Shown here piece after piece: positions 1-11,021 of a DNA stretch of 64,000 bases. Below the pieces are notes generated by a model. The model worked only from the letters and a program-made list of their open reading frames with translations, had not been told where the DNA came from and did no database searches. The translations under genes and the position numbers were made by a program. Numbering within the stretch: position 1 is the first letter of the stretch; each line of letters begins with the position of its first letter. The stretch is taken from the NCBI GenBank assembly GCA_964035575.1, contig OZ037865.1, positions 1,302,001 through 1,366,000 on the forward strand. Reading direction: 5' to 3'. This DNA comes from Rhynchopus sp. YZ270_cl-10. Lineage: Eukaryota; Euglenozoa; Diplonemea; Diplonemida; Diplonemidae.

Positions 1-150
1 GCCCGCCAAAAGGCGCCCCTTGTTTCTGGGAGTTGGTTCTCATGTTTGATACACTGCACAGCAGGTATTCCTCTGAGTCCAACGTTTGGCCTGTCTGCGG
101 CGTTGTACTTAAGGTGCACGAAGACAGGGTCTGGTGCTGTTGCGTAGTAC
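1..150. repeat. Dispersed repeat, copy 1 of 2
   Basis: The first ~150 bases match 46503-46650 closely, sharing the CCGCCAAAAGGCGCC start, a GGGAGTTGGTTCTCATG block and a GGCCTGTCTGCGGC block. The second copy lies inside an inverted-repeat element at 46134-47131, so this is probably the edge of a related mobile element cut by the window start. No coding potential is recognised. From here to about 570 I see nothing else I can name. Confidence 0.7.
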
Positions 151-574
151 TGCGACGTGGTACTGCGTGGGTCTGGGAATATGGGTACCTGGGTACAGGA
201 TATTTGTTGTCAAAGACATCTTCCACCATGCATTGAGGAGGGTAAGACAGTGGTCGCAGTTTGTACTTGATAGCATTACAACATTTAACTTCTCCACGGG
301 GGTCTTGGGCCGTTCACTCGGTTATACCTTGACTACCGGAAGATATTCTTGAGGCCTTTTTGGTCTCTAGAATATCCGGTATTCCCGAACGGAGGCACAC
401 TTTGTGTGTTACTACGACCTGGCAACTTCCAGCAGTAGGTTAAGTAATCTTTCTTGTAAATTGTTGGATCATTATCTCCTCAGTGCATGAATGCCCCACG
501 TGATTGGACACTTTTGTGTTTGTCATGTGGAGCTGTGGTTGCTCTTTCACGACTTTTTCCCTTGTACACCAGTG

Positions 575-790
575 TACCGTGTACCTGGGTACCTGGTCAC
601 CTGGTCGCCTGGGTACGTACCGGTAAATGTGACCAAATACCTGGTCATCTGACCAGGTTTTCCTGGTCATGACCAGGTGGTCTGACCAGGTATACCTGGT
701 CAGATGACCAGGTATCTGGTCAGATCTGACCAGGTGTACCTGGTCATAAATCTGACCAGGTATACCTGGTCAGACCTCTGACCAGCGCAC
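575..790. repeat. Cluster of short CCTGGTCA/TGACCAGG palindromes
   Basis: About 200 bases are built from CCTGGTCA and its complement TGACCAGG, repeated in both orientations with short A/T spacers (for example around 640-700 and 715-780). Any transcript could fold into many alternative hairpins. The density is far above chance. It could be a degenerate foldback element or an expanded protein-binding site; nothing in the sequence decides. Confidence 0.75.
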
Positions 791-857
791 GGTGATAGCC
801 GTGCCAAGACCCACTCAGGGGTGGCATTTTTGGGCTCAGGTGGGTGCAGCTGCCTGG

Positions 858-1000
858 GTCTGAACTGTCTTTTTTACAAACGTTTTGGGTCTGAACTGTC
901 TTTTTTACAAACGTTTGGGGCTGAACTGTCTTTATCGAAACATGTTGGGCCCATACTGTCCAAAAGTCAAACGTAGTGGGCCAGACTGTCCTTATCCCAT
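858..1000. repeat. Degenerate ~30-bp tandem repeat
   Basis: About five units begin GGGTCTGAACTGTC or GGGCC-A-ACTGTCC followed by CTTTTTTACAAACGTTT. The first two units are almost identical and later ones diverge. It lies directly upstream of a possible 3' splice site at 1031-1033. Confidence 0.7.
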
Positions 1001-1033
1001 GTGGAAAAAGCCCAATGTCCTCCCTTCTAACAG

Positions 1034-1463
1034 GCACCCTCACGCGCTTCATCGATGCGAAGGGGTATGTCAGCGACATCGTCAGTGCAGAGCAGGTCGC
1101 CTCGTGCCACACCGCGTGCAAGCCCGTTGCTACCTCCGTATGTACTTTTCTTTGTTTGCGTGTACGAGAGACATAATAATGGAAACTCACTTCCTTTTGT
1201 CGGCATACGATGAGCAATATGTGGATCCTGTGATAACTGTTTTGTCCTTGCTTTAGGCTTGCCCATTTATCGCCTACAAAGGTTTTCCCCAAGTATGGCT
1301 TGCAGCACAAATAAATTTTCTCCACATGGCATGTTACCTGTAGAACCGCAAGTCATGTCATTTACTTCATTGTTGTGAACGCATTAATGTGCCCTTTTAA
1401 TGACGGTATTTACCTACTTTTCTTCAGGAGGACAATGTCGCATTCGGGGTCATGGGTGCATGA
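1034..1463 (+). CDS. Possible two-exon gene fragment, unidentified
   Basis: A 104-base open segment (1034-1137) sits between TTCTAACAG and GTATGTAC, matching the splice signals of the confirmed genes here. It reads TLTRFIDAKGYVSDIV, then a Cys-containing stretch. A second segment (1428-1463) follows TTTTCTTCAG in the right phase, encodes EDNVAFGVMGA and stops. The base composition resembles the real exons rather than the A/T-rich spacer. No 5' exon or start codon could be found, and the sequence does not match a family I can name with confidence. It may be the 3' end of a gene starting further upstream, or a broken copy. Confidence 0.3.
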
Positions 1464-2926
1464 GTGATGACAGTTTGTGCGCAAAAAGTGGCAACCACGA
1501 AGGGGCTGGGGACGCTCACCTCTGTCTAGTTGGCGTTATCGATTTCTCTTGCAAGTCGGGTCTTTATTTCTTGTCATGAACGCATTGGGTTGGGCAACAG
1601 CAGCGCTGCCTGGCTGCCTTCCCTTTGCCTCCTCTCCCCTTCTCCCTCTCCCCCCTTAGAACGCTTCGTTTAAGTTTGTTTTTCTAAGTTTTTTTAAAGT
1701 TTGGGTGGTTGGGAGTCTCTCGTTGTCTTTGTAAAAAACCCTCTCTCAAAAAAATTTTTTTTTGTGTTTGTGCGTGTACCGCAGGTTTTCTTATTATAAG
1801 GTCTTAGAGCGTAGAGCTGACACAAAAAAGGAGGGGGGAAAAAGAGGGGCTAGCCAACAGCATGTAAAATGTAAATTATCCTCGCTTTTAAAGGGAACAA
1901 TGTATTCTTGTGCAGAAATAATCTTGTTGTAGGTGTATTGAAGGGAAGATTATCCCATTGGTGTGGCGGATTTTGCGGTTTTGGATGGCCCAAAAGGGGT
2001 CTTAGTCGTCTGGTCCGCCACACCAGTCTATTTTATTTTGTTTTGTTTGGTGAACCGTGAGGGCCATCCTTGGGCTGATGTGACAAAAGCTGTTCTCGCT
2101 TTGTTGCCTGTCTGGTGTTCTGCACTGAACGCTTCTTTTTTGTGCTTCCAGAAATCCCTTTTATTTTTTTCAGGTGACAAAGCAGGCCTGGGTTCATCTC
2201 ATAAACTTTTTTTTTTTTCGTTTTTTTGTGGTTCACGAGGGGCACATTCATTTGTTAGTAGTTGTGCATGGTATAACATCGTTCTGTATACCATGTTGAT
2301 GGTTGTCTGATGACTAAGCACGAGAGGCTGATGTGACAAAAGCTGCTTTGTTGCCTGTCTGGTGTTCTGCACTGAACGCTTCTTTTTTGTGCTTCCAGAA
2401 ATCCCTTTTATTTTTTCAGGTGACAAAGCAGGCCTGGGTTCATCTCATAAGCTTTTCCCGTCCCAACTGAAAGACGTCTACCCCAGTAGCAACCACCCAC
2501 CCTCCGTTGCATCTTCTTCTACACACACGACAGCCCCAATCAAATTTTCCCAACACAATTTTCTTACTATGATGCAAAGCCTCCATCTGTTAAGACAAAT
2601 TTTTCTTTGGTGTTGTTGTTGTCTTTTTGTACAAATAAAACCTCCCACCCCGCCAGAAAAATTTGGCTACAAAAAATCAGAAAACGACCGAAAAAACGAA
2701 TGAAAATCACAAAAAGAAGAAGAAAAAATGTTGTATTCTTCCCCCCACTGCCCCATTTTTTTTGGGTAATTCCGTACTTCGAACTGAATCTAAATCACTC
2801 CCAAAATAGAGTACAAAGCAAAAGTAGCAAAAACTTCATCAGAACCCATTCAAACACCTAAACAAAGCAAATACACACACTCCAGGCCAATGTAGAAAAA
2901 TACTCTCAAAAAAAAAAAAAAAAACA
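1464..2926. other. Spacer with a ~130-bp direct duplication
   Basis: This is A/T-rich sequence with no recognisable gene. Bases 2076-2210 and 2329-2457 are near-identical copies running from GCTGATGTGACAAAAGCTG through a pyrimidine-rich tract ending CAG to GGTGACAAAGCAGGCCTGG. Each copy ends in a degenerate member of the hairpin repeat family described elsewhere (GGTTCATCTCATAA). 2896-2920 is an A-run just before the next start codon. Confidence 0.7.
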
Positions 2927-4024
2927 ATGTTTTCCACATCACAACCCCGATCTGAAACACTACAGCGGCTCTCTTCACACTCATCACACTCATCTCGCGT
3001 TTCGCACTCTCAAATCACCCCAGAAATTGCTCTGGCAAATGTAAGAGCCGCGATAGCACGCGCAACCCAGCCAACCACCACCCGAACACCACCTGACCTG
3101 CCACCTCCTTTGGTCTCGATGCCGACATCCTCGATGGACACTTTACGTTGGGGCGCACAACCTCCTCCTCCACCTGCACCTGCACATATCCCCTTCGACA
3201 CCACCTCCGCAAGCCTCGCCATGCGCACCGCCACCATCCGTGGCCACGAGGTCAGCATGGAGCTCTCAGCAGTGGACGCTCGCATCGCGGAGCTGAAGGT
3301 CCTCGCTGCCGATGCGGTGCATGATCTGGCGATATGTGAAGGCCATGCTGCGGCAGCGTTGGAAGACTATGCAAGGCTTCGTGAGAAGGCGGAAGTCCTG
3401 GCGGGGAGGGTGGTGGCAGAGGAGACGGCGGCAGCGGAGGCGGAGTCGCTGTTGGTTCTTTCAAATGAGGCTGTTTCTGCGGCGATTGTTGCGGCAGGCA
3501 ATGCGCAGGCAGATGCAATGGTGGCGGGGGTGTGCTTTCCTGAGAACGGAAGCGGCGGGCTTCTCAGCGCGGCGCACACCTTCCGCCAGGAGGCTGCACG
3601 GAGCGCACAACGCACCACCGCCGCCTGCGCCGCATCGGAGCAAGCAATCCGCCAAGCCGTCCACGACAAAATCCTCATCAAAAACGACACAAACCCCTCC
3701 CTCCCGCAGTACCTCCCCTTTGAGGTGGACAAAAAGGAGGAAAATGAAGAGAAAATCAAAATAGAAGTGGCCCCGGTGGTGTTGCCAAAAAGAGGGCAGA
3801 GTGCGGCAAGCTTTGTAACTTCAACAGAAGTAGCGAACGCAGATGCGTTAGAATCGGTGTCTCCGGATAGGTCACGAAGACCTCTGTTGGAGGTCGGATT
3901 GAAAGACAAAGGAGAAGGAGAAGGAGAAGCGAAACAGGAGGTAGAGGGAAAAGGGAAGTCGCTGGCGTTCAATGTGAAGGTGCCAGGAGTGTCCTCAGAG
4001 CTGTCGGTGAAGGCGAGGTACTAA
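2927..4024 (+). CDS. Ala-rich coiled-coil protein, 365 aa
   Basis: An intronless frame of 365 residues. The N-terminal ~110 residues are Ser/Thr/Pro-rich and low complexity (SSHSSHSSRVSHS, a PPPPPAPA run near residue 80). Residues ~105-250 are strongly Ala/Glu-rich with few helix breakers and look like a long helix or coiled coil. The C-terminal third is charged, with EGEGEGEAKQEVEGKGK-type sequence. There is no signal peptide or membrane span. It resembles the next gene downstream in layout (disordered Ser/Pro head, Ala-rich helical body), suggesting a related pair of structural or cytoskeletal proteins. No catalytic motif and no named family. The start is the first ATG after an A-rich leader. 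Confidence 0.8.
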   Translation: MFSTSQPRSETLQRLSSHSSHSSRVSHSQITPEIALANVRAAIARATQPTTTRTPPDLPPPLVSMPTSSMDTLRWGAQPPPPPAPAHIPFDTTSASLAMRTATIRGHEVSMELSAVDARIAELKVLAADAVHDLAICEGHAAAALEDYARLREKAEVLAGRVVAEETAAAEAESLLVLSNEAVSAAIVAAGNAQADAMVAGVCFPENGSGGLLSAAHTFRQEAARSAQRTTAACAASEQAIRQAVHDKILIKNDTNPSLPQYLPFEVDKKEENEEKIKIEVAPVVLPKRGQSAASFVTSTEVANADALESVSPDRSRRPLLEVGLKDKGEGEGEAKQEVEGKGKSLAFNVKVPGVSSELSVKARY

Positions 4025-4846
4025 TTAGTGATTTGAATTTTCTTTTGTGGGCATCATGGGTCTGCCTGCATCATATATTTTTGTATCTTAGTGTCTGCGT
4101 CCACCGATGAACGGTGAGGGCGTTTGCACTTTCAACATCGCTTTTGTATTAGATCCTGCATCAAAATAGTGTTGATAGAACTAGGGAGGGGGGTGGTGGT
4201 GGTGGGGGGGAGGCAGCGAAAAACACTGTTGTATTTTTTTGTGTCTTTTGTTGTTTGTTTTGAGGCTCATCCCGCGCCCGCCGTTGGTGTCGCCCATTCC
4301 ATGTATTCCATAATGAAAGCCCCCACCCCCACCCCATCTTTGCATTGCAATAAGTCTTCCTCGATGTCGCACTCATTGTACCAAGGTACACTGTCATGAG
4401 AGGGCTGGCCATGTAAAGCCAGCTTCGACGTAATCCTGGCTTAGCCTATATATGGTGCTTTGATTTGTCCTTCCGCGGGGTTTCCGTGCCCTTGTAGAAG
4501 TGTTCACCAGTTCCGCCTTGGGAAAACAACATGTCCATTATCGCAGTGCCTCCGCAACGCTGAGATTGAGAAAGCAGTCTGCAATGCGGTAGTTGTTTCG
4601 TTCCTTCTCATACCCGGCATGTCATATTTGGCGATTCGATAAAGAGAAAGCGCTATCATTGTCGTTGAACAGGATGTAGTCAATGTGTGTGTTGCATCCT
4701 GTTCGTCCTTGAGGCTGTACAACCTTGTTAACACAGAAAGCCAGCCAATACTTTGGCGTTCAAGGCACGGCGTCTCACCCCCCTTCCTCCCCAGCCCCCA
4801 CGAACTTTACAGGCGACACACGAGGTTCTCTTCCACCCACAAAGCA
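4025..4846. other. Spacer between the two coiled-coil genes
   Basis: No gene seen. 4089-4140 carries a copy of a second short dispersed motif (GCGTCCACCGATGAACGG, then GGCGTTTGCACTTTCAACATC), also present near 32383, 33312, 45548, 58690 and, degraded, 63428. Poly(G) and poly(T) tracts lie at 4185-4250. Confidence 0.5.
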
Positions 4847-6487
4847 ATGTCGGCACCACGCTCCATTGGCCTCATGAGCCCTGGCTCCTTTGCGAAGTCC
4901 CCTGCGTCCTTTGCAAGCCCGCACACTCCACACACTCCACACACTCCGCACACACCGCACACAGCGTACTCCCCGACCAGCCTGCACTACGAGCCCTCCC
5001 CTGCACCGGTGCTGCCTGCGCACACACCGATTGCACGTCTGCCGTCTCCCAGCCCGCACGTTGAAGACGCGATCGTGGGCAGTGTAGGCCGGGTGCGTCT
5101 CCTTGCTGCGACCAACACCGAAGCCTCGTATGCGGAGGAGCTGTCTGGGAGCAGGCTTGCCGCAGCACGCGCCAGAGCGAATGTCACAGAGGCCACAGTG
5201 ACGAACCTGGAGTCCGAGACAAACCACACCCTTGTGGAAAGCCAGCTGCAGCGCAAGGATGCGACCCTCGCAAAGAAGCAGGCAGAGGCTGCAGCCCGCC
5301 AGGCTGGCAACGCACGGTTCAGACAGATGAGCGCGGAGAGAGAGCTCATCGATGTGTCCACGAAGCGCATGAAGGAGGAGGCGCGGGTGGCACGGCTGGA
5401 GGCGCTTACGAACCACACCACTGCAGACGTGCACTACTCGCACCACAACCTCTCTGCGTCTGCAGCGGCGCTCAACGCAGCGAAGCAGAATGTGCACCAG
5501 ACGAAGGACTACTGCGACTCCGCACGACGCACGTTGTCGCACACTGTCGGACGCAAGGACCGTGCCGAATCGCTCCTACGCAACTCCTATGCAGCAGTGT
5601 CGGAGGCGTCGCTCGACGTCAACCGGCATAGCGCCGAGCTTGTCCACGCTGCAGAGAGAGAGAGGGAGGCGATCATCCACCGGGGAGCTGCTGCTGCACA
5701 GGAGGGGGCAGCTGCGCAGTACTTGGTGAATGCGTCGTACAGCCCTGTACGCCATGTGGAGGAGGGGTATGCGGCTGTGGACATTGAGAATGCGCGTCTG
5801 GCAGAGCGTGTGGCAGACAGCACTGCGGCAGAGGCACGGTACAAAGCGTTGATGGCGAACGACAAGCTGCGTGGCGCAGAGGACCGTCTCGTCAGCGCAG
5901 ACACCACAGCGCGTGTCACCGACGCTGCCTTCCGTGACGCAGCCGTCGCTACTGAGGTGACCAGACACAACCTCTCCCAGTATGAGGTCTCCCTGCAAAC
6001 CGCGAAGCTGGTCGAGCGTGAAAACATGCTGCAAACCGAGCGTTCCAAGGAGCAGGTGGTGATGAACGCTCAGGCCTTGGCCAGAAGGCGTGCCACCTTG
6101 AAGCGTGCTAAGGATAAGCTGGGCAAGCTGAAGAACACTGGAGAATTGAAGAGGAAGGAGGCGATTCGGCAGCTGCAGACCGCAGACATGGCGGAGAAGA
6201 TCTACGCGAACAAGTTGTGCCGCGAACAGGAAGCACGGATGGGGGCTGAGCACGCAACGTGCCGTGCGCTGGCATCACGCGAAACGCTTGCAGAGACTCG
6301 CGTCGGCCTGGCCTACGCAAAGCAGGACGAGATGGACGCATCGCGAGCCTACGAGCAGGCACGTGTCGACTCAACCTACGTTCGCACCGCAATGGATACG
6401 GAGGTCGCTCACCTTCAGCACCTCGAGCACCTCGCATCGCCAACAACCCTCCCGCACAGCCCATACAGCCCACTCAGCCACTCCTAA
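4847..6487 (+). CDS. Ala-rich coiled-coil protein, 546 aa
   Basis: An intronless frame of 546 residues from the ATG at 4847 (MSAPRSIGLMSPGSF). The open frame extends upstream without a stop, but this ATG starts typical low-complexity protein sequence and is preceded by A-rich leader. The first ~75 residues are Ser/Pro-rich with an HTPHTP repeat. Residues ~80-530 are almost entirely Ala, Glu, Arg, Lys and Gln with regular hydrophobics, consistent with one long coiled coil. The tail repeats SP-x-SP motifs (LPHSPYSPLSHS) that could be phosphorylation sites. No enzymatic motif or membrane span. A filament-forming cytoskeletal role is an inference from composition. It is probably a divergent relative of the gene at 2927. 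Confidence 0.85.
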   Translation: MSAPRSIGLMSPGSFAKSPASFASPHTPHTPHTPHTPHTAYSPTSLHYEPSPAPVLPAHTPIARLPSPSPHVEDAIVGSVGRVRLLAATNTEASYAEELSGSRLAAARARANVTEATVTNLESETNHTLVESQLQRKDATLAKKQAEAAARQAGNARFRQMSAERELIDVSTKRMKEEARVARLEALTNHTTADVHYSHHNLSASAAALNAAKQNVHQTKDYCDSARRTLSHTVGRKDRAESLLRNSYAAVSEASLDVNRHSAELVHAAEREREAIIHRGAAAAQEGAAAQYLVNASYSPVRHVEEGYAAVDIENARLAERVADSTAAEARYKALMANDKLRGAEDRLVSADTTARVTDAAFRDAAVATEVTRHNLSQYEVSLQTAKLVERENMLQTERSKEQVVMNAQALARRRATLKRAKDKLGKLKNTGELKRKEAIRQLQTADMAEKIYANKLCREQEARMGAEHATCRALASRETLAETRVGLAYAKQDEMDASRAYEQARVDSTYVRTAMDTEVAHLQHLEHLASPTTLPHSPYSPLSHS

Positions 6488-7058
6488 GCTGAAGAAGAAG
6501 AAGAAGAAGAAGAACTGAAGAAATAAAGAAAAAGGTTAAAGGGTTGTGTTGTATTGTGGGTTTATTGTATTATTTTAAGTTTTGAGGAAAAAAAAGAAAA
6601 AGATTGGTGTGCATATTTTCAATATTGTCCCGGTATTTTGCTCCGTTGTTGATTGTCTCTTTGGTTTTTACTGTACTTAAAGAAAACACACGAAATGTAT
6701 TTTTATCGGAATGGGGGGTGGGGTATTGTCAACTACAGCCTCTTGTTGGTTTTCGTGGATTTTCTTTTTGTAACAAAAACAAAAAAAACTGTTTCGAGAA
6801 ACGCAACAAGAAATATACAGCACAACGACGTTGTTCAAGTGAACCCCCTATTTTCCCGTTCAAAGTATTTTGCGGAAAAAAAAAGTTAAAAAAAAAATTC
6901 CCAGTACCCCTTCCACATTGTACTCCCTTTCCTCCCCCCTCCACCCCCTTTCCACGGGCATAATACCAACCCCACTATAGTTCTTCTTGTATAGCCTGTA
7001 TTGCTTATATGGGTATGTGTTGTTGCGTTTTTTTTTTTATGATTAGGTGCATTGCACA

Positions 7059-7107
7059 GGACTAAGCCACGAGAGGCCTGGTTCATCTTATAAACTTTTC
7101 TTTTCAA
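7059..7107 (+). repeat. GAGA-loop hairpin repeat
   Basis: ACTAAGC-CACGAGAGGC followed by CTGGTTCATCTTATAAACTTTTC. The loop and 3' flank match the family consensus; the stem here is imperfect. Confidence 0.7.
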
Positions 7108-7242
7108 GACCTGAACCGGCAAATTTGTCGGCATGTGGTGCAAGCGTACGATGGGGGCCATACGTTGGAGGAGTAAGTCTTCTGGAATGAAGCGCCATAG
7201 GCACAACTTTTCTTTTTATCCTTTTTTATAAAGAGGTATTGT

Positions 7243-7453
7243 GTGCACTATACTTCGTGGTCCGCCTGAATCCGCCAAAAAAAACAAAATTCCGCCAAGA
7301 CCCCGAGTTGAGACAGACTCAGGCGAACTCGGCCCGAGTCCGCCTGAGTCCGTCTTAGGTCCATCTCAGGTCCGTCTCAACTCGGGCGAACCCGAGACGG
7401 ACTTTCAAAGTCCGCCTCCGGCGGACTCAGGCGGACCATGAAGTATGGTGCAC
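7243..7453. mobile_element. MITE with ~36-bp terminal inverted repeats
   Basis: The left end GTGCACTATACTTCGTGG continues into TCCGCCTGAATCCGCC; the reverse complement of the right end reads GTGCACCATACTTCATGG and then TCCGCCTGAGTCCGCC. That gives about 36 paired bases with few mismatches. The interior repeats GAGTCCGCCTGAGTCCG-like words in both orientations. There is no coding capacity. I could not settle a target-site duplication. Confidence 0.85.
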
Positions 7454-7736
7454 GAGAGACACGCCCTTCTTGTTTGTGTTTTTGTACATTTTTCTTTTTT
7501 CTTTTTGTTTTGTTTTCTCTATTGGTGATCACTTTTGTTAGATGCATGTCACCCCTCCCCTCTACCCCCACCTTTCCCCCCTGGAGTGCGGTTCGAACAG
7601 CTGTGGGTTGTCGTTGAAGGAAATAACCTGCAGTGTCGCCCTGCGTCCGTTGAGGTGGGCCCAGCACCGACTACTACCAAAATTTCCACCTCGCGGTCAG
7701 GAAACCGTCCCCCCCCTCCGACCCCGTTCCACCCCC

Positions 7737-7830
7737 CACAGCGGACTAGTCAAAGGGAGCTAGTCGAAAATGATGTGTTTTATGACTACTAGTTTAGTTG
7801 TTGCGCCGAGTAGTTCCACTAGCGTGCCTA
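7737..7830. mobile_element. Partial MITE of the CACAGC-ACTAGTCA family
   Basis: It starts CACAGCGGACTAGTCAAAGG and shares the interior words GATGTGTTTTATGACTACTAG, TTTAGTTG and GAGTAGTTCCACTAG with the fuller copies at 18634-18781 and 23308-23464. The right terminal repeat is lost. Confidence 0.65.
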
Positions 7831-8635
7831 ATCCGTTGCCCCTTGTGTGTTTCTTTTTTTTTATTTCTTTTCAAGTATCCCCGTATTCACGCCTTTTTTG
7901 CCATATTTTGTTGTAAGTGTGTCAGGAAATTCTTTGTTTCAACCTTTTTTTCTAGTCTGTACTCAAACTGTAGTCTTTTGATGTGCGGCAAATATTCCTT
8001 TCCGCATCTTTTTAAGGACAACCATGAGGGAGGGAGGTTTCGGTCAGCTCAGAAAAATACCTTTTTTTAATGTTGAAACAAAAGAGGGAAAAATCATTGA
8101 ACAAAGACGCCATGTACAGCCTTCCCGCTCAAGTCGAGTTAGGATGTGTTGTCATGGATTAATCTTTTTTCTGCTTTTTTCCTTCATTTTTCCTGATACG
8201 TGGCAAAAAAAATAATATGGTGCCAGTTTCTTTTCCCCCATTTTCCATAGACCATTTTCCTTATGAAATTTTAAAAAAATGCTGCCCCTATTTTTCTCGT
8301 CATAACTACTACTACTTGCGTCCCAGGGGGTGTTTGCACATAACTTCACTTCACTTTTTGTTTTCTCACACAGAAACTATCCGTAACTGATTTTCAAAAA
8401 AACACCCCGTTACTGCCACGTGTCGTCTACTCCACTACACTACCGCCAAAAAGATGACCAGGGAATACAGCCTTCCCCTGCCGTATTAGCTCTGATAACG
8501 CAACGCAGACACAACAACAGTTTCCTTATCCTCCACCATCCTCCACCATCCCCCACCCCTCGCAGACGGGAGGACATCAGCCCCCTCCTTCCTACACAGC
8601 ACAACCTCCCCCCTTTTTTCTTTGATTTTGTCAAT

Positions 8636-11021
8636 ATGTCCGGCAAGCACCCTGGGGAGAGAGACCCGCTGTTGGTACCGCGGGGTGCTGATGTGAACGG
8701 CGGTGCACGCAGGCCGTCTGCGCAGTCGGACGTTTCCATTGGCAACTCCTCCTTTGCGGGGTCCTCTTCACTGCGGGTGGACCTCCGCAAAGTAGCGTAT
8801 AAGCTGTCCATCCCGCTCTCTGCTCTGTTACAGCACTTCCAGAACGATCCGTCAAGCGAGATCATCACCAAATCGCAGTTCGAAGAACCTGATCGCAGCT
8901 ACCGCGTCGAAATCGGCGTAGAACGTGACACAAGCTCACAGGTCTACCAAGATCCTATCGAAGGCACACCTCTTCCCTCCCCGCAGTGCAGCCTTAAACC
9001 CTCAGAGAGCTACCTCGGTGGTTCAACAAGAAGTGGTTCCGATTTGGGGACCGCTGTCGTGGTAACAAACCAACTCCAAATTGCGAGAAAAGATGCCCGC
9101 AAACCACCACCCAGCGCCCGCACATCAACCTCAGTAGGAAGTGATGATGGGTCCTTGAAGCTGGTCGACATCCACGCAGCAAGGGACGAGATAGGGAAGC
9201 CGTACATCGCGTATCTGGTGCGCGACAACGTGCGCGGGGCCATGATGTTGACACTCCCGCACCTCCCGCCGCAGGGGGTCAACCCGGCGTTCAGCCCGAA
9301 CCAAAACCATTTGACCTTCAACGCTTCTACAAGCACCATCTCCCAAGGACTCCGGGAGGAGGAGGGTGAATCGCATATGTGTGGCTGCTTTTCAGACTGC
9401 TTTATCTCCTTTGCGGAGGCGCAGGGGGTTAAACACGAGTCTACCTCACACATTGGGGAGGTGACGTGCTGCGATTTTTCCTCTTGTTTCACAGGAACCG
9501 GCGCACCAACGGTCATTAAGGGTGTTGTGTTGTACTCTGCTGGGTCTTCTTTGATGCTTCAGGTGCAGCGTAAGATTCCTTCGTGGGGTGTGCCCGCGCT
9601 GCTTGCAGCAATGGTGTTGGGTACATTTGTGCCGCTTCTCTACATAAAGCTGACCGACCGTACAGATGAGGCGCATGTTACCACTACAGATGATTTGGGC
9701 ATTGCGGCAGCCTCGGTCTGGTGGTCGCTCTCAGAGTTCGGTACCGTGACGTTGATGGTGCTGTGCTCCTTCCTTTTTTCGTTTATGTCGAAGGGTAAAA
9801 AGGCGTCGACGAATGTGCTCAAACCACTGCATGATATGGTGTACGGACCGCTGTCGGTGAAGTTGTTGATGTTGACGTTGGTGCTGTCGGATTGCGCGAG
9901 AAGGATTGGGTGGTCCTTCTTGAAGATCCAGGAGTCGAATGGGCCGGCGTATGTGTTGAACATTACGTTCGCGCTGTGGGTGGTCCTCTACAAAATTGTG
10001 TGGAATAAAGGGTGCGGCGGTGCGGCAGGCACGACCACAACCAAAAGCGTTGTTGCAATCGAAATGGTCGCAACGCTTCTGGTTCTCTCAGGCGGGGTTC
10101 TTCAGGGCACCACCCTCGATGGGTTCTCCGAATGGGATTTAAGCGATGGAGTCGCTGCTGGAGCGGTTGCGGGTATTTCAACTGCAGCATACATTCTTTC
10201 TGCGTCATTTATGATTCCGAACCAGCCTATTCTAGGGCTGTTATGGCTTTGTAAATTCGTCAATGTGGTTGGCGCTTTTATCGTCGTCAACGTTCGTTCA
10301 CAGAATGAATCCTTTTGGAGCCATTGGACGTCGGATTTCATGGGAGGTTCGTCGTTTTATGTGGTGATTTTGTTGTCGCTGATGGGGGTTTTCAGGGATA
10401 TATTCTATTTGGTGGCGTTGAGTGCAATGCACAGCGCGACGGTGGCGTCAGCGATGGTGACGCAGAATGTGTTCACGTTGTTGTTGAGCCATGCGTTGCT
10501 GCCGTCGCATCTGTCGTTTGGGGATTTGAATTTGAAGTTGAGTATCCCAGCGGTCTCGCTTGCCGTGGTAGGGCTATGTGTCTGTGTGAACGTCGTGCTC
10601 CGTGAAGTGCAGTACAGTGAGGTAGACCTTACCTCGAAAGAGCTTACGAAAAAGTCCGCAAAGCCACCACCGCGGCTCACAACGGCGGCGCTGCGACAGC
10701 AGCAGCGCAGTGCGAAGGGAGATCCACCGATTGTGTGGAAATACTCTCCACCCCCTACCAACCCCACGCAGTACCCACGTATGTATCCCCCCCGTAACTC
10801 CTTTTTTACACCTAATTTTTGGAAAAATCACACCATCAATAGCATGAAATACCCCCCTTCTTTATTTATTCGTTGTTTGTTGTTTGTTGATCGCATCCAT
10901 CCGAAGAGCGCGTCTTTCATTTACAGATGTATTGCATACTCGTTTGATCAAAAAAAATAACCCCCTCACCACAGAACTCGGTCATACAACGAATACCTCT
11001 CACGAGACGTCGAATCCGTGA
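8636..11021 (+). CDS. Polytopic membrane protein, possibly DMT-type transporter
   Basis: Two exons, 8636-10778 and 10927-11021, joined across a 148-base intron (GTATGT...TTTACAG) give about 745 residues; without splicing the frame runs on to 10960. The start ATG at 8636 (MSGKHPGERDPLLVP) contains ERDPLL, an acidic dileucine signal of the kind that sorts proteins to lysosomes or vacuoles. Residues ~1-300 are soluble and Ser-rich. The C-terminal half has about nine or ten hydrophobic segments, starting near VPALLAAMVLGTFVPLLYI. The pairing of short helices and the late segment pattern (ATVASAMVTQNVFTLLLSHA) resemble drug/metabolite or nucleotide-sugar transporters. That assignment is an inference from topology; it could be another multi-pass family. 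The C-terminal tail is hydrophilic. Confidence 0.75.

Larger units (their letters stand above)
6488..8635. other. Spacer with repeats and two MITEs
   Basis: No gene is supported. After the stop there is an AAG-repeat stretch (6492-6515) and long A/T runs. It holds one hairpin-family copy (7059-7107), a 211-bp inverted-repeat element (7243-7453) and a partial MITE (7737-7830). Confidence 0.6.

Noticed and set aside
744-1325. 193-residue minus-strand frame
   Set aside because: It runs through the 30-bp tandem repeat and overlaps the better-supported plus-strand exon pair; no family is recognised.
4775-5542. Open frames antisense to the second coiled-coil gene
   Set aside because: They arise from GC-rich codon bias on the sense strand; the sense frame is far longer and protein-like.
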